From Hevea brasiliensis (taxonomy: Eukaryota; Streptophyta; Magnoliopsida; Malpighiales; Euphorbiaceae), in assembly GCF_030052815.1 (NCBI RefSeq), contig NC_079510.1:30767823-30831822 (forward strand): a stretch of DNA of 64,000 nt, in the 5' to 3' direction. The position numbers and the translations under genes are program-made. The notes beneath the pieces are model-generated. The model saw nothing but the letters and a program-made list of their open reading frames with translations. It searched no databases and was not told the DNA's origin. Each line of letters starts with the position of its first letter. Position 1 is the stretch's first letter. This document shows, piece after piece, positions 1 to 11,801 of this stretch.

Positions 1-1
1 T

Positions 2-495
2 AATCCTTCAATCCTTTCTGAGTCATTTGGGAATTTTGTGACAAATTTTCATATGACTAAGCAGGAATGCACCTTGGCTGGTTTACTCAACATGTTGGTT
101 ATTGCCCAGAAGAATATGAGGGCAATAAAGGAAAAGAGGTAGCTTTGATTGCATCTTCTTCTGCTAGAAAGTCCAATAAGAAGAAGGGTAATAAGAAAAA
201 GAAACCTCAAATTCCTGGTCCTTCTAAGAAGATAGCTAAACAGAAAGGGAAGACTAAAGCTGATGGAGGCAAAGGAAAGTGTTTCCACTGCTAGCAGGAT
301 GGGCACTGGAAAAGGAACTGCCCAGGGTATCTTGCTTCTCTGAAGGACAAAAAGGATACACCTTCGCAAGGTATGTCCATATCTTGTTATTTAGATTCTG
401 ATGATACTCATAGTTTATCTACAGCTTGGGTTTTAGATACTGGTGCTAGTTTTCACATTACTTATGATATGTAGGAACTAGCAAACAGTAGCAGC
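2..495 (+). pseudogene. Copia gag C-terminus and protease relic
   Basis: Positions 2 to about 120 read as the end of a UBN2-type Copia gag in frame 2. A frameshift then moves the reading to frame 1, where a lysine-rich stretch leads to a CCHC zinc knuckle starting CFHC near 283. A TAG stop at 292-294 falls inside the knuckle, just after its second cysteine. The aspartic protease motif DTGAS, preceded by VL, lies near 433-450 and keeps its catalytic Asp. A second stop (TAG, 472-474) follows. Gag would package the RNA and the protease would cut the polyprotein. This copy is dead. Confidence 0.85.
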
Positions 496-1649
496 TTGCG
501 TTCTTGGGATGTTAGACTCTGGATTGGCGATGGCTCAACTGTTGAAGCTTTAGACATAGGATCTAAATCTTTTTACATGTCTGGACATATTTTGTGTTTG
601 AATAATATCTTATATATACCTGATGCTTTTAAGAACATCATTTCGATATCTAGTTTGACTAGAGATGGTTATGAATTTCAGTTCACAGATGATGTTTGCA
701 ATATTTATTTTGGAAATAAATATGTTGGCTCGGGTTATATGCATGATGGTCTTTATTATTTGGATAATAATGATAAACACAAATTGAATGCAAGTGATCT
801 AAATGAATGCAATGCCATGATGAAAATCAACTCAAGTTCAAAATATATTTGGCACTTAAGGTTAGGTCATGTTGCAGAAGATAGGATTGCAAAACTGGAG
901 AAAATGGAGATTCTGTCCTCATTGGGTTTTGAACCTACTCTAACTTGTGAATCCTGCCTTCAGGGCAAAATGACCAGATCACCCTTTGTTGGACAAGGGC
1001 TAAGAGCTAAAAATATTTTGGAGCTAATACTAAGTGATGTATGTGGCCCATTTAGAGAAATGGCTAGAGGCAGTTTTCATTGTTTTATTACCTTTACTAA
1101 TGATAAATCAAGGTTTGGGTATTTGTATTTGATGAAATGCAAACATGAATCCTTTGAAAAGTTCAAAGAATTTAAATCCGAAGTAGAAAATCAAACAGGA
1201 AAAAGTATTAAAGCTCTTCAATCAGATCGTGGAGGTGAATACTTGAGTACTGAATTTGATGAATACTTGAAAGAGCATGGCATTGTTTCCCATCTGACTC
1301 CTCCAGGAAACCACAACTGAATGGTGTATCTGGAAGGAGAAATCGTACCCTATTAGATATGGTACGTAGTATGATGAGCTATACTGATATGCCAATCTCC
1401 TTTTGGGGATTTGCATTAGAATCAGCATTGCATATTTTGAATAGGATTCCATCAAAATTAGTATCTTCCACACCTTATGAGATATGGCATGGAAGAAGAC
1501 CAAGTCTTAAGCATGTTAAGATTTGGAGTTGTCCAGCTTATGTCAAAAAGCTGAACACTGATAAATTGAAAACCAGATCAGAAAAGGGTCGATTTGTTGG
1601 ATATCCAAAAGATAGTTTTGGATATTATTTTTATTTACCTACATCATAA
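496..1649 (+). pseudogene. Copia GAG-pre-integrase and integrase relic
   Basis: Frame 1 from 496 carries the GAG-pre-integrase region with the HLRLGH signature (about 850-870), the CESC...GKMTRSPF zinc-binding segment, and the integrase core with ILSDVCGPF, TFTNDKSRF and the SDRGGEY motif near 1225. A 1-bp loss near 1308 ends this frame at 1320. The C-terminal integrase continues in frame 0 from about 1310, through a stretch beginning NGVS, then DMVRSMM and WHGRRPSLKH, to a stop at 1647-1649. Integrase would insert the cDNA. The D, D, E catalytic positions are not all in one frame, so this copy is inactive. Confidence 0.88.
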
Positions 1650-2744
1650 AGGATTATGGTAAGTAGAGATGCCACATTTCTTGAACAACAGTTTGTTCAA
1701 GAAGGAGGCAAAGGAAGGAAAATAGAGTTAGAATTGGAGAATTTTGACCAACCAATAGATCAGATGGATATAAATCCATCTAGTCAACCTACACCTATTG
1801 ATAAAAAAATCTACTTTAATTCCTCGTAGATCAACTAGGATATCTCACCCACTAGTGAGATATGGTTTTCTTCATGAAGAAGAACAAGAGTTGTCTACTC
1901 ATGAAGAAGTAGATCATGGAGATGATCCACTTACCTATGAAGAAGCTATATCAGATATAGACTCTTCAAAATAGATTGATGCTATAAAATTCGAGATTGA
2001 TTCCATGTATAAGAATCAAGTTTGGGATCTTGTTGACCCACCTGAAGGTATTGTACCTATAGGGAACAAATGGGTTTTCAAGAAGAAAATTGATTTTGAT
2101 GGAAAGGTAGAGACCTATAAAGCAAGGCTAGTAGCGAAAGGGTTTCGCCAAAGGCAAGGAATCAACTATGAGGAGACTTTCTTGCCTGTTACCATGCTTA
2201 AATCAATTAGGATTCTATTAGCAATAGCTGCATACTATGATTATGAGATTTGGCAGATGGATGTCAAAACAGCTTTTCTCAATGGATGCATTGAAGAAAA
2301 CGTTTTCATGGAACAACCTAGGGGTTTTGAATCCCAAGATGGTTCCAAGGTATGCAAGCTAAAGCGATCCATTTATGCATTGAAACAAGTTTTGAGGAGT
2401 TGGAACATCCATTTTGATGAAGCCATTAAGTCATTTGGTTTTATCAAAAATAAGGATGAGCCATGTGTATATAAAAAGGTTAGTGATAATGCTATCACTT
2501 CCTTGTCTTATATGTGGATGATATTTTATTGATAGGTAATGACACAGGTATGTTGACAACTATAAAGGTATGGTTGTCAAATACATTCTCCATGAAAAAC
2601 TTAGGGGAGGCAACCTATATTCTTGGGATTCGCATCTATAGAGATAGAGCAAAAAGAATAATTTGTTTATCCCAAAGTCTATGCTCGGAAAAGGTGTTAA
2701 AGAGGTTTAACATACTTGATTCCAAGAGAGATTGTTACCAGTGA
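1650..2744 (+). pseudogene. Copia reverse transcriptase relic
   Basis: After a degraded linker with stops near 1830 and 1972, frame 1 from about 1975 reads a clear Copia RT: NQVWDLVDPP, GNKWVFKKK, KARLVAKGF, then QMDVKTAFLNG. The frame breaks just before the active site. The YVDDILL box near 2508-2528 is intact in frame 0, but the upstream frame runs past it to a stop at 2530-2532. Another shift near 2730 leads into the RNase H part. RT would copy the element RNA into DNA in the virus-like particle. Confidence 0.9.
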
Positions 2745-3496
2745 GACATGGTATCCACCTTTCTAAAGAGATGTCTCCAAAGACATCTGAAGAAAGAGAT
2801 AAAATGGTCAGGATTCCATATGCTTCAACTATTGGAAGTTTGATGTATGCAATGTTGTGTACTAGGCCAGATATAGCATATGCTGTTAGTTTAACTAGCA
2901 GGTATCAATCCAATCCAGGTTTGGAACACTGGATAGCTGTCAAGAATATCCTTAAGTACTTGAGAAGAACTAAGGATTTATTCTTGATATATGGAGGTGG
3001 TGACTTGCAATTGGATGGTTATACTGATTCTAATTTCCAATCAGATATAGATGATAGAAAATCTACCTCTAGGTATGTGTTCATTTGTAATGGAGGTGCA
3101 GTCAGTTGGAAGAGTTTCAAACACAATACGACTGCAGATTCCACTACAGAGGCTAAGTATATTGCTGTATCAGATGCTGCAAAGGAAGCTGTTTAGATAA
3201 AGAAGTTCGTGACAGAACTTGCAGTAGTTCCTTCCATTGAGTCAGCAGTTCCACTCTATTATGACAACAATGGAGCAGTCATACAGGTTAAGGAACCCCG
3301 GTCACACCAGAAATCTAAACACATAGAAAGGCGCTATCACATTATCAGAGAGATAGTTGGGCGAGGCGATGTAGCCATGCAGAAAATAGCATTAGCTGAA
3401 AATTCAGCTGATCCATTCACTAAACCTACGTCACAAGCTCAGTTAGATCGACATCTTGAGAAGATAGGTCTAAGATATTATAATGAATGGCTCTAG
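2732..3496 (+). pseudogene. Copia RT end and RNase H relic
   Basis: Frame 2 carries YASTIGSLMYAMLCTRPDIAYAV, the thumb and connection region of plant Copia elements, then the RNase H motifs GYTDSNF, SRYVF and TEAKYIA. A TAG at 3194-3196 stands where a Trp codon would fit. The frame then reopens at 3209 with the C-terminal HIERRYHIIRE and ADPFTKP motifs, and ends NEWL followed by a stop at 3494-3496, four bases before the polypurine tract. RNase H would remove the RNA strand of the hybrid. Confidence 0.9.
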
Positions 3497-3499
3497 TGC

Positions 3500-3510
3500 T
3501 AGTAGGAGAT
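3500..3510 (+). promoter_or_regulatory. Copia polypurine tract
   Basis: A purine-rich run (TAGTAGGAGAT) lies directly between the Copia stop codon and the TG that begins its 3' LTR. This is where plus-strand primers form. The T interruptions suggest some decay. Confidence 0.65.
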
Positions 3511-3525
3511 TGTAAGTAGTATGCC
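3511..3525 (+). repeat. First 15 bp of Copia 3' LTR
   Basis: TGTAAGTAGTATGCC follows the polypurine tract. It joins with 15289 onward to read TATGCCCTAGAG, a run typical of the start of plant Copia LTRs. The rest of the LTR is displaced about 11.8 kb by Gypsy element A. Confidence 0.8.
3521..3525. repeat. Target site duplication of element A, left copy
   Basis: ATGCC is directly left of the LTR terminus at 3526. The same five bases occur at 15284-15288, directly right of the other LTR. Five bases is the usual Ty3/Gypsy duplication size. Confidence 0.93.
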
Positions 3526-6500
3526 TGTCACACATTACCCCTCTGTAAGGCATAACATAATCCCGTAGAATACCTAATGAACTACCGAACTTCACCTACC
3601 GATAACTCATTAAGTACACTACAAGAGATTTTAAAATAATTTTCTTACTTTTGATAAGTGGTGAGCATTTTCTAATTGGTATCAAAACATTTAATTAAAG
3701 TTAAAAGCTAGTTGAAATTTTTTGCCTATTTTATTTTTTCGCAAATTTTATAAAAATTTTGACAGAGTTCCATCTGCATTTTGAGAAAACAGTTCTTCAA
3801 ATACCTAAAAAAAAAAGCACTTCCAATAATTTTTCTCAACAACTTCTTCAAATTCACAATTATCTCAACCAATTTCCACACATTTGTCAACTTCCAAAAT
3901 TCAAATCCACCATTAATGAATTTCATTCAATTCAAAATAAAATACTACCATTCATATTTCATTAATGACAAAATAATTTATATACATCATTGCAAAATTT
4001 TACATTAAGAGAAATTCAACTAAAATTTATTACAAACTTTATACAACTTTGTACAAGCTGCTCAAGACCGATTTTACATGTCCATACAATTACGTGCAAT
4101 ACATACATCAAAATGAATATTTACAGTCAGGGTATAAATTACACCGGATAACTTCAAGCAGGTAGCTCCCCTGTCCTCAGCAGCTCAATCTGCTGCTCCT
4201 CTAGTCTCTATATCTACGACAACAATAACAGCTATCGCTGAGCACTAGGACTCAGTTGTGCACAATATACTAAAATAATCTTTATGCAGAATTTAAATCA
4301 CTTTTATTCAAAAATTGAACTGAACATGAGAATTAAATTCCAAACAAGAAATAAAAGATTTCAATCCAAACAAGTCCATTTCAAAGTACCAAAACACATT
4401 TCATAAAACTCACAGTTATATCTTGCCATTCGAAACAAATATAATCTCAATAGCCAAAGGCTAAGGAGAAGTCACATCACAAGGCTAGCTAGCTCAAATA
4501 TATGGATATCCGTTCAATTTCTTCTTCTACTGAAACACACCTCAACACTTCAGCCAGAGAAGGAATCAAAATTTGAAATTAATTACCACCACTAGTCATG
4601 CTAGTGAGGTGTTCAAATATATGGTCATGGCACTGTGAATTCAAAACTTATCTTAATAATTTACTAAACATTGTCATTTCAAATATACACAATAACTTTC
4701 AACAATTTAAATCAAAGCATCATAAATAATGTCACAATTCACTATTTCAAATTATTCAAAACAATATGCAGAAAATAGTTTACAGAAATTAGACGTTGTG
4801 TACAAACTTTAAATGAGTTGCCTCTTGGCCGTGACTCGATTCCTCGGGTTCTTTTTCACTGAAACACACTGTTTCACAGTGTTTCAGTATCATAACTCAT
4901 CATTAGTCCAAAAATAAATTTACATTCACTTATACCTAGCTCTAATGTGTTAATTTTGATGTTCTTTAATTTTTGTGTTTCGGGGTTACTATTCACTATA
5001 CTATTCAAGTCAAATTATTGACTTTCTAAGGCTTAATAGGTATGGGAATTCCAACTTCACCCACATATCACATTTTGGTCACTAAATTTGTTGGTTTTGG
5101 TTGTTTACTCAAATTCTAAGTCTTTTACGCAAATTTGTAAATTTTCAGTTTTGGTGTCTTAAGTTGCACTATTTATTTGGTCATTTTATAGCCATTTGAA
5201 CCATGGCTGCCGGATTGGACTTAACCCAGATTTTCTGGGCAAATTTTGGTTCTAGCAGTTTTAGGTCACTAACTTTGGGTGGCCAAATGACTTGGTTAAT
5301 GGCATAATTTGAGTTTGTGTTCTTCATGAAAGTTTAGGTCTATATCTCATCTGTCCACTGGTAAAATTTCAGGTCATTTAGACCTGTCTAGCTCAAGTTA
5401 TGGCAAAATGAACAAATACTGTTCATTTGGTCAGTTTGTACAGGACAGACTGAGAATTTCTGGATTTGGTCAATTTATTCACTAGGTTTTGGTCACTTTT
5501 TGGGCATGCTTCCTAAATGAAGATTGTGTCATTTAGTGTCTATTTTCATTCCCAATTGGTCTCATACCAATTGTACTTGTAAATTTTCAGTTTTGGTCCC
5601 TCAAAGGGACCTTGGTCCTGCTGCCAACAGCATGACCACATTGAATCCGAATTTGCTTTTGGTTCAAACACTTCTAACACACTTCATTTGGTCACAAATG
5701 ACCATTTCTCACCTTAAACTAGGTCAAAGACATCATTTACCAATTTCTCACATTTTTGGTCTCTAAACCCTAAGTGTCCAAAACCCTAGTTCACAAATTC
5801 TTTGCATTTAGCTAATTCAAAGCCTTTAACTATAATCACTCAACTACTTGAGGTTCATATTCCCATCCAAATCAATCAAACCATGCAAATCACACTCCCC
5901 ACCATGCTGGCCAAAATTTAGGTTTGGTCCTCCAACAATTAATTTCATTTCATTTCTTTAGTTTCTAAGTTCATTTAAGTAACTAAACATGCATTCAAAA
6001 TAGAAATTGAAGGTTAGAATACCAACCTTAGGTGAAGCCTTTAATCTTCACTTTTTGTTCCAATTTCTCACTTTTTCTTTCCTCTATTCTTCCTTTTTAT
6101 GGTAATTTAGAAGTTTTCTAGGGTTCAAGGTTAAAATTTATGGGAAAGATTCAAGTTATTCATGCTTGAATAACTCATCAATGGTGGACAATCATGGAGT
6201 TTAGGGAGAGAGAGGGTTTCGGCTAGCAAGAAGAAGAAGAAGGAAAAATGATTTTTGTTTCTTTATTTTGTATATTTATCTTCTAATTGACTTAGTCAAA
6301 TTATCAAGTAAATAAAATTTATTTATGACCTCATGTATCACCATGTATGATGTCATTACCTTTTTAACTTTTCTTTTTCTTTTTTTTTTTCTATTTGTTT
6401 TTCTATTAGTTCTTTAATTTAATTCCTGACTCTGAAATTTTCTTTTCTCCGATTTTATTTGACATTCAGGTCAGGAGTCAGCTCTCGGGGTCAATTGACT

Positions 6501-6910
6501 AAATGCCCCTCGCCGGTTCAACCCGGTTTGCAAATAATTCAATATTTTTTTCGGCTCCCTGACCTAATTTTTTGACTCGCTTAATAATTCTTTTTCATGA
6601 TTTCTCTTTTCCACTGTGTTCGTAATAGTCCTAAGGATAGCAGCGTCACATTTTACGGTTCGAAATTTGAGTTTAAATTGACTTCGCAGTTGTTCCCAAT
6701 AAGGTCACCCATCGCTGTGACTCTCGGCTCGTTTAACTTCTTATGTTCTGTTTTTCTTATTTATACTTAACTAATTGGCAATTACTAATTATTTGTGTTT
6801 ATTAGTTATCTAGTTGTCTTAAGTGTGGTTCTCATTCCCTTAATTGTCCGGACTGACTCCGGTCACCGGAACAGTGAAATATGCTAGGCTATACAAATAG
6901 GGGTGTTACA
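3526..6910 (-). repeat. Element A 3' LTR
   Basis: It runs from TGTCACAC (3526) to GTGTTACA (6910). Read on the minus strand it begins TGTAACACCCC and ends TGTGACA. It matches 11802-15283 nearly throughout, but lacks about 107 bp present in the other copy near 13460-13570. It contains no gene. The open frame at 5524-5766 is a chance frame. Confidence 0.95.
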
Positions 6911-6930
6911 ATTCTCCCCCCCCCTTAAAA
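6911..6930 (-). promoter_or_regulatory. Element A polypurine tract
   Basis: A run of nine C flanked by pyrimidines on the plus strand gives a G-rich purine tract on the element strand. It abuts the 3' LTR and lies just downstream of the chromodomain-like C-terminus. Confidence 0.85.
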
Positions 6931-6959
6931 TAAATTTCTTCTCGAAATTTTACCTGGTA

Positions 6960-7382
6960 TTAATCTTTGAACAGCTGTGGGTACTGTCTCCTCATGTCCT
7001 CCTCTCGTTCCCAAGTAGCTTCTTGGCCCGAATGATGGTTCCACAGCACTTTTACCAACGGTATCTGCTTGTTCCGTAGCTGCTTCACCTCATAAGCTAG
7101 AATCTCCATGGGTTCTTCCTCGTATGTGAGGTCTGGATTCACTTCAATTTCTTCTACTGGTAGTACATGAGATGGGTTTAATCGATACCTCCTCAACATA
7201 GACACATGGAAGACATTATGTATCTTCTCTAATTCTGGAGGTAGTGCCAAATGATATGCCAAAGAACCCACTCTTTTCAGAACCTCATATGGCCCAATGA
7301 AACGAGGACTCAGTTTCCCCTTTCTGCCGAATCTCATAATTCTCTTCCAAGGAGAAACCTTGAGGAATACTTTCTCACCCAC
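6960..7382 (-). pseudogene. Element A integrase C-terminus and chromodomain-like tail
   Basis: This frame reads KVFLKVSPWKRIMRFG-type sequence (GPY/F module with GPYEVLKRVG), then HNVFHVSMLRRY, then a tail with VKVLWNHHSGQEATWE that resembles the chromodomain of the Tekay/Del clade. Such tails are thought to steer integration toward heterochromatin. The frame is open to a stop at 6960 next to the polypurine tract. It is in the same frame as the upstream integrase pieces but is separated from them by stops. Confidence 0.88.
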
Positions 7383-7448
7383 TGCATACTCAATATCCCT
7401 TCTCTTCAGATCAATGTAGGACTTCTGACGGTCTGATGTAGTCTTAAG

Positions 7449-8393
7449 TCAATCCCTGATCACCCTGATCTTCTCCTCAGTTTGCTGAATAATTTCAGGC
7501 CCAATCAACTTCCTTTCACCTACCTCATTCCAACATAGGGGAGTTCTACATTTTCTACCATACAAAGCTTCATATGCAGGCATCCCAATGCTTGATTGGT
7601 AGTTGTTGTTGTAAGCAAACTCAGTCAAAGGCAAGTGTGTGTCCCAACTGCCCTCAAATTCAATCACACAAGCCCATAGCATGTCCTCCAAAATTTGAAT
7701 TTCCCTCTCAGACTGGCCATCTGTCTGTGGGTGGAATGCAGTATTGAAGTTCAATCTAGTTCCTAGGGCTCTCTGAAGACTACCCTAGAATCTAAAAGTG
7801 AACCTAGGATCTCTGTCTGATATAATGGATACTAGCACTCTATGCAGTCTCACAATCTCATCAATGTACAACTTGGCCAATCTTTATAAACTGTAGTCCA
7901 TCCGAACTGGCAGAAAATGAGCTGACTCGGTCAGTCTGTCAACAATGACCCATACTGCATCATGACTCTTCTGTGTCCTCAGAAATCCCATCACAAAATC
8001 CATCGTTATTCTCTCCCATTTCCATTCCAGTACTGGTAATGGATAAAATAACCCAGCGGATACTTGATGATTTGCCTTCACTTGTTAACAAGTTAGGCAT
8101 TTGGAAACAAACTCTGCCACCTCTCTTTTCATACCCATCCACCAGTAATGCTCCTTTAGCCCTCTATACATTTTTGTGCCACCAGGGTGCATGGCAAAAG
8201 GAGACTCATGTGCTTCCTTCAAAATGATTTGCCTCAAATCAACATCATTAGGAACACATATTCTGCCCTGGTGTAGCAATAGACCGTCATCTCTTATTGA
8301 GAATTCTGGTTTCTTGCCCTGTCTGACTTCTTCCAATAGCTTTTGATACCTTTCATCATTCTGAGCAGCCATTCTGATTTGATCAATCAACAC
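7449..8393 (-). pseudogene. Element A integrase zinc-binding and core domains
   Basis: Three pieces in one frame are separated by stop codons. 8085-8393 holds the HHCC zinc region (HPGGTKMYRGLKEHYWW, ending in CLTC). 7884-8081 holds the start of the core (VIVDRLTESAHFLPV). 7449-7754 holds [13 protein letters not shown] followed without a gap by ILEDMLWAC, then [12 protein letters not shown]. The uninterrupted join after SEREIQ matters for element B, which has a 75-bp insert at the same place. Confidence 0.9.
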
Positions 8394-8552
8394 TGGCTAT
8401 ACATACCATGTAACCACTGTCTGCCCATCATCATTAATCTCTAAGCTGGCATGCAATGATCTTAACTCATGTACCATAAACAAAGGAGTAACCCATAGAC
8501 TTGCCATAGTCTTGCGACTTAAGGCGTCAACCACAACATTAGCTTTCCCTGG

Positions 8553-9149
8553 CTAATAGTCTATTAGACAATCATAGTCTTTTATCAACTCTAACCATCT
8601 CTTCTGTCTCAAATTTAACTCTTTCTGGGTGCCCAAATACTTCAAACTCTTATGATCTGTGTAGATGTAACATTTTTCCCCATACAAATAGTGCCTCCAA
8701 ATCTTAAGAGCAAACACAATAGCTGTAAGCTCCAAGTCATGTGTAGGATAATTCCTCTCATGCAGTTTCAGCTGGCGTAATGCATAGGCAATGACATTTC
8801 GATCTTACATCAATACACAGCCTAACCCATTGTGAGAAGCATCACTATATACTGTATGTTCTTTACCCGGAGTAGGTAAAGTCAGGACTAGAGCTTCAGT
8901 CAAACATTTCTTTAATTCATCAAAAGTCTGTTGGCATTTATCCGTCCATTGAAATTTCACATCTTTTCGAAGTAGCTTAGTCAATGGAGATGCCAACATG
9001 GAGAATCCCTTCACAAACCGACGGTAGTATCCAACTAAACCCAGAAAACTACGAATCTCTGTGATATTTCTCGGTGGCCTCCAATTAAGGACATCTTTAA
9101 TCTTACTTGAATCTACATTGAAGCTCTCTTCTGATACTACATGCCCCAA
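8553..9149 (-). pseudogene. Element A RT end and RNase H
   Basis: 9149 down to 8805 carries the RT connection ([20 protein letters not shown]) and the first RNase H block ([14 protein letters not shown]). After a stop, 8735-8553 carries [10 protein letters not shown] and [10 protein letters not shown]. The frame differs by one from the RT frame upstream, placing a frameshift near 9150-9164. Confidence 0.9.
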
Positions 9150-9163
9150 GAAAGATATTTCCT

Positions 9164-9991
9164 TCAGCCAAATTCACACTTCGACAATTTGGGGTATAGT
9201 TGTTTCTCTCTCAAAGTCTGCAGTACAATCCGCAGATGTCTATCATGCTTTTCTGCACTCCTTGAATAGACCAATATATCATCTATGAATACCACAACAA
9301 ACTGATCGAGGTATGGTCTGAAGATAGTATTCATCAGATCCATAAAAGCAGCCGGAGCATTAGTTAACTCGAATGGCACAACCAAGAACTCATAATGGCC
9401 ATAGTGGGTTCTGAAGACAGTTTTAGGAATACTCTGCTCTTGTAGTTTCAGCTGATAATAACCTGATCTCAGGTCAATTTTGGAGAACACAGCTGCATCC
9501 CTTAACTAATCAAACAAGTCATCAATGCGGGGCAATGGGTATCTGTTCTTTATTGTCACCTTATTCAACTGCCGATAATCAATACACAAGTGGAGAGTAC
9601 CATCCTTCTTCTTTACAAACAACATTGGCACTCCCCAAGGTGACACACTAGGGCGGATAAAGCCCTTGTCAAGCAGCTCTTGCAACTGCACTTTCAACTC
9701 TTTCAATTCTGTAGGTGCCATTCTATATGGCATTATGGAGATTGGATCCACACTAGGCATAACATCAATCTCAAACTGCACGTCTCTTTCTGGAGGTAAT
9801 CCTGGCAATTCATAAGGAAATACAACCAGAAAGTCACATATAGTAGGGATGTCCCTTAGTGTTGGACTCCCCACTTGGGTGTCTATCACATGTGCCAAGT
9901 ATGCTTCACACCCCTTTCTGATCATCCTTCTGGCTAGTGCAGCCGAAATGATGTTTGATGGCAGTAAATGCCTCTCCCCATGTATTATCAC
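9164..9991 (-). pseudogene. Element A reverse transcriptase
   Basis: 9991-9506 covers the linker after protease and the RT fingers ([42 protein letters not shown]). After a stop, 9490-9164 covers [13 protein letters not shown], then [12 protein letters not shown] and the active-site box [10 protein letters not shown] with both catalytic Asp residues kept. Both pieces are in the same frame. Confidence 0.92.
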
Positions 9992-9997
9992 ATCACC

Positions 9998-10375
9998 TTA
10001 CAGAGGGAGACCAAAAGTGACTGTCTTTAGTCTACAGTCAATCATGGCATGATACCTGGCTAACCAATCCATGCCCAAGATGATATCATACTCTCTGAAG
10101 GGCATTTCAATCAAATCTGACAGAAAAACATGTCCTTGGATCACCAAAGGATAGTCTCTATAAATTCTATTTACCCAATCCTCTTGTCCTAACGGACTAG
10201 TTACTAGCACTTCAAAAGCCATTTGGACACATGGAACAGCAAGTGAACTGACTATGCTAGCACTAACATATGAATGGGTTGAACCCAGATCAAATAACAC
10301 AAATACTTCTTGATTAGAGATAAAGAATGTACCGGCTACCACATCAGAAGTCTCAGCCTCTTCTCGTTGTCTCAT
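9998..10375 (-). pseudogene. Element A aspartic protease
   Basis: The protease motif reads FDLGSTHSYV, with the catalytic Asp kept and the usual DSG or DPG changed to DLG. It ends with the conserved EYDIILGMDWLARYHA block near 10040-10090. A stop at 9998-10000 separates it from the RT frame. Confidence 0.88.
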
Positions 10376-10477
10376 TGTGTAGACTCTAGCTGACGCACTT
10401 CCTTGTGCTGACTAACCAACAGTGCCCTGACTGCCAGAAGTAGTGCCTCTACCTCTGCCTCTTACTCTGCCAACTGA

Positions 10478-11611
10478 TTGAGAACCTCTGGGAGTAGGAC
10501 TCTGAATAGATCCTTCGGCAATAGTAAGAGCTGGACCGTATTTCGGAGCACTAGTGCAGTCTTTAGTAAGATAGCCCTTGCCTCCATAGTTAAAACAGGC
10601 TCCAGTGGCCCAATAGCATTCTCCCCCATGAATCTTGCCACAAGTCTCACAGGGGCAGGCAGGATATGAACCCTTTGCTCAACTACTGACCAGACCTAGG
10701 GGGTCTCTGTCCCAAAAATCTGCTTCTTCCAAATCTTCCACCTCAACCCCTGCTGGGTCCACTAAATTTCTTTCTCTTCTCAGAAGTACCACCAGAACTT
10801 TGTTCAACTGATTTTTCCCCCTTGTCTTTCTCTGATTTTTCAACTTTTTCTGATTTTTCTTTTGTTGGGATTGCTTCTGATTCAATCCTTTCTAACTCGA
10901 GTGCTTGAGACATGAATTCTGAAAAATTGTTGTGTCTGAATTCCACTATTTGCATTCTCAAACTGGGCTTCAAACCCTTCTCAAATTTCTTGCACCTTGC
11001 CTTACTGGTGGAAAGGAGACTCCTAGCATGGTGACTTAAGCGAGAGAACTCCCTCTCATACTCTGCCACTGATCGGTTTCCTTGTTTCAAACTAAAAAAT
11101 TCTTACAATTTCTGATCAACATATGCATTTGGGATGTATTTCCATTTGAATTCTCTGATGAAGTCATCCCAGGTCAGTACTGGTGGTTCAGCTAAGCTGT
11201 GGGGGATGGTCTTCCACCAATCATACTCATCTCCTTGCAGTAATGACACAGAATATTCAAACTTCAGTTCATCTTGGCAGTGCAGCTTCTTAAATACTCT
11301 ATCCATCCTTTCAAGCCATTGCTCTGCCTCTAAAGGGTCCACTGTACCCTTAAATTCAGTAGCTCCATACTTCAATAACTTATCATACTGTCTGGCCGAG
11401 GCGTGGTTGTGCCACAGTGTCCGGGTGGAGCTTGAGCAGCATACCCTAGCCATTTGTTGAAACATTGCGACCATCTGCATTGCAAACGTGTGCAGAAATC
11501 GCAGATTTGTGGAGTTATCGCATCGATCCATCGACATTCTCAGTAAAGTCGGGCTTCCCTTTGTGCCTCAGCTTCAACAAATTGCTCGACTGAGCGATCC
11601 CCTTCTTCCAT
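10478..11611 (-). pseudogene. Element A gag with degenerate zinc knuckle
   Basis: A likely original start (MEEGDRS) lies at 11611-11609, in a different frame from the main body, so there is an early frameshift. 11537-11103 and 11090-10743 are one frame split by a single stop. They carry the Retrotrans_gag domain (AEQWLERMDRVF, YDWWKTIPHS, FKWKYIPNAY, RSVAEYEREFSRLS) and a Lys/Glu-rich tail. Around 10550-10660 the knuckle reads CFNYGGKGYLTKDC, so two of the four CCHC zinc ligands have become Tyr. Gag would form the particle core. Confidence 0.88.
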
Positions 11612-11781
11612 TTCAGTTTGAAGTTAGGGTATCTCCAGAATAAGTAACACATGGAGATTTCTCTCCGTTAGTTCATATTTATGATGTAATGCACTATATG
11701 TAACAAATATGGACATTGAGCAGTTGTACTTAACAAGGAAAGACACAAATTCTCATGTTAAAACATACTTCAAAAAATTTG

Positions 11782-11793
11782 CTCTGATGCTAC
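11782..11793 (-). promoter_or_regulatory. Element A primer binding site (tRNA-iMet)
   Basis: On the element strand TAGCATCAGAGC lies 8 bp inside the LTR boundary. It differs at two positions from the TGGTATCAGAGC that pairs with the 3' end of plant initiator tRNA-Met. Element B keeps the exact motif. Confidence 0.85.
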
Positions 11794-11801
11794 TAAAACA
11801 T

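Larger units (their letters stand above)
1..3510 (+). mobile_element. Ty1/Copia retrotransposon, internal region (5' part outside window)
   Basis: The domain order on the plus strand is gag tail with zinc knuckle, aspartic protease, GAG-pre-integrase and integrase, reverse transcriptase, then RNase H. Integrase before reverse transcriptase defines Ty1/Copia. The 5' LTR and most of gag lie left of the window. The frame is broken by several in-frame stops and at least five frameshifts, so the copy cannot encode a polyprotein. A polypurine tract and the first bases of the 3' LTR follow at 3500-3525, where Gypsy element A interrupts it. The lineage is probably Tork/Angela-like, judged only from the general look of the RT and the C-terminus. 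Confidence 0.93.
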
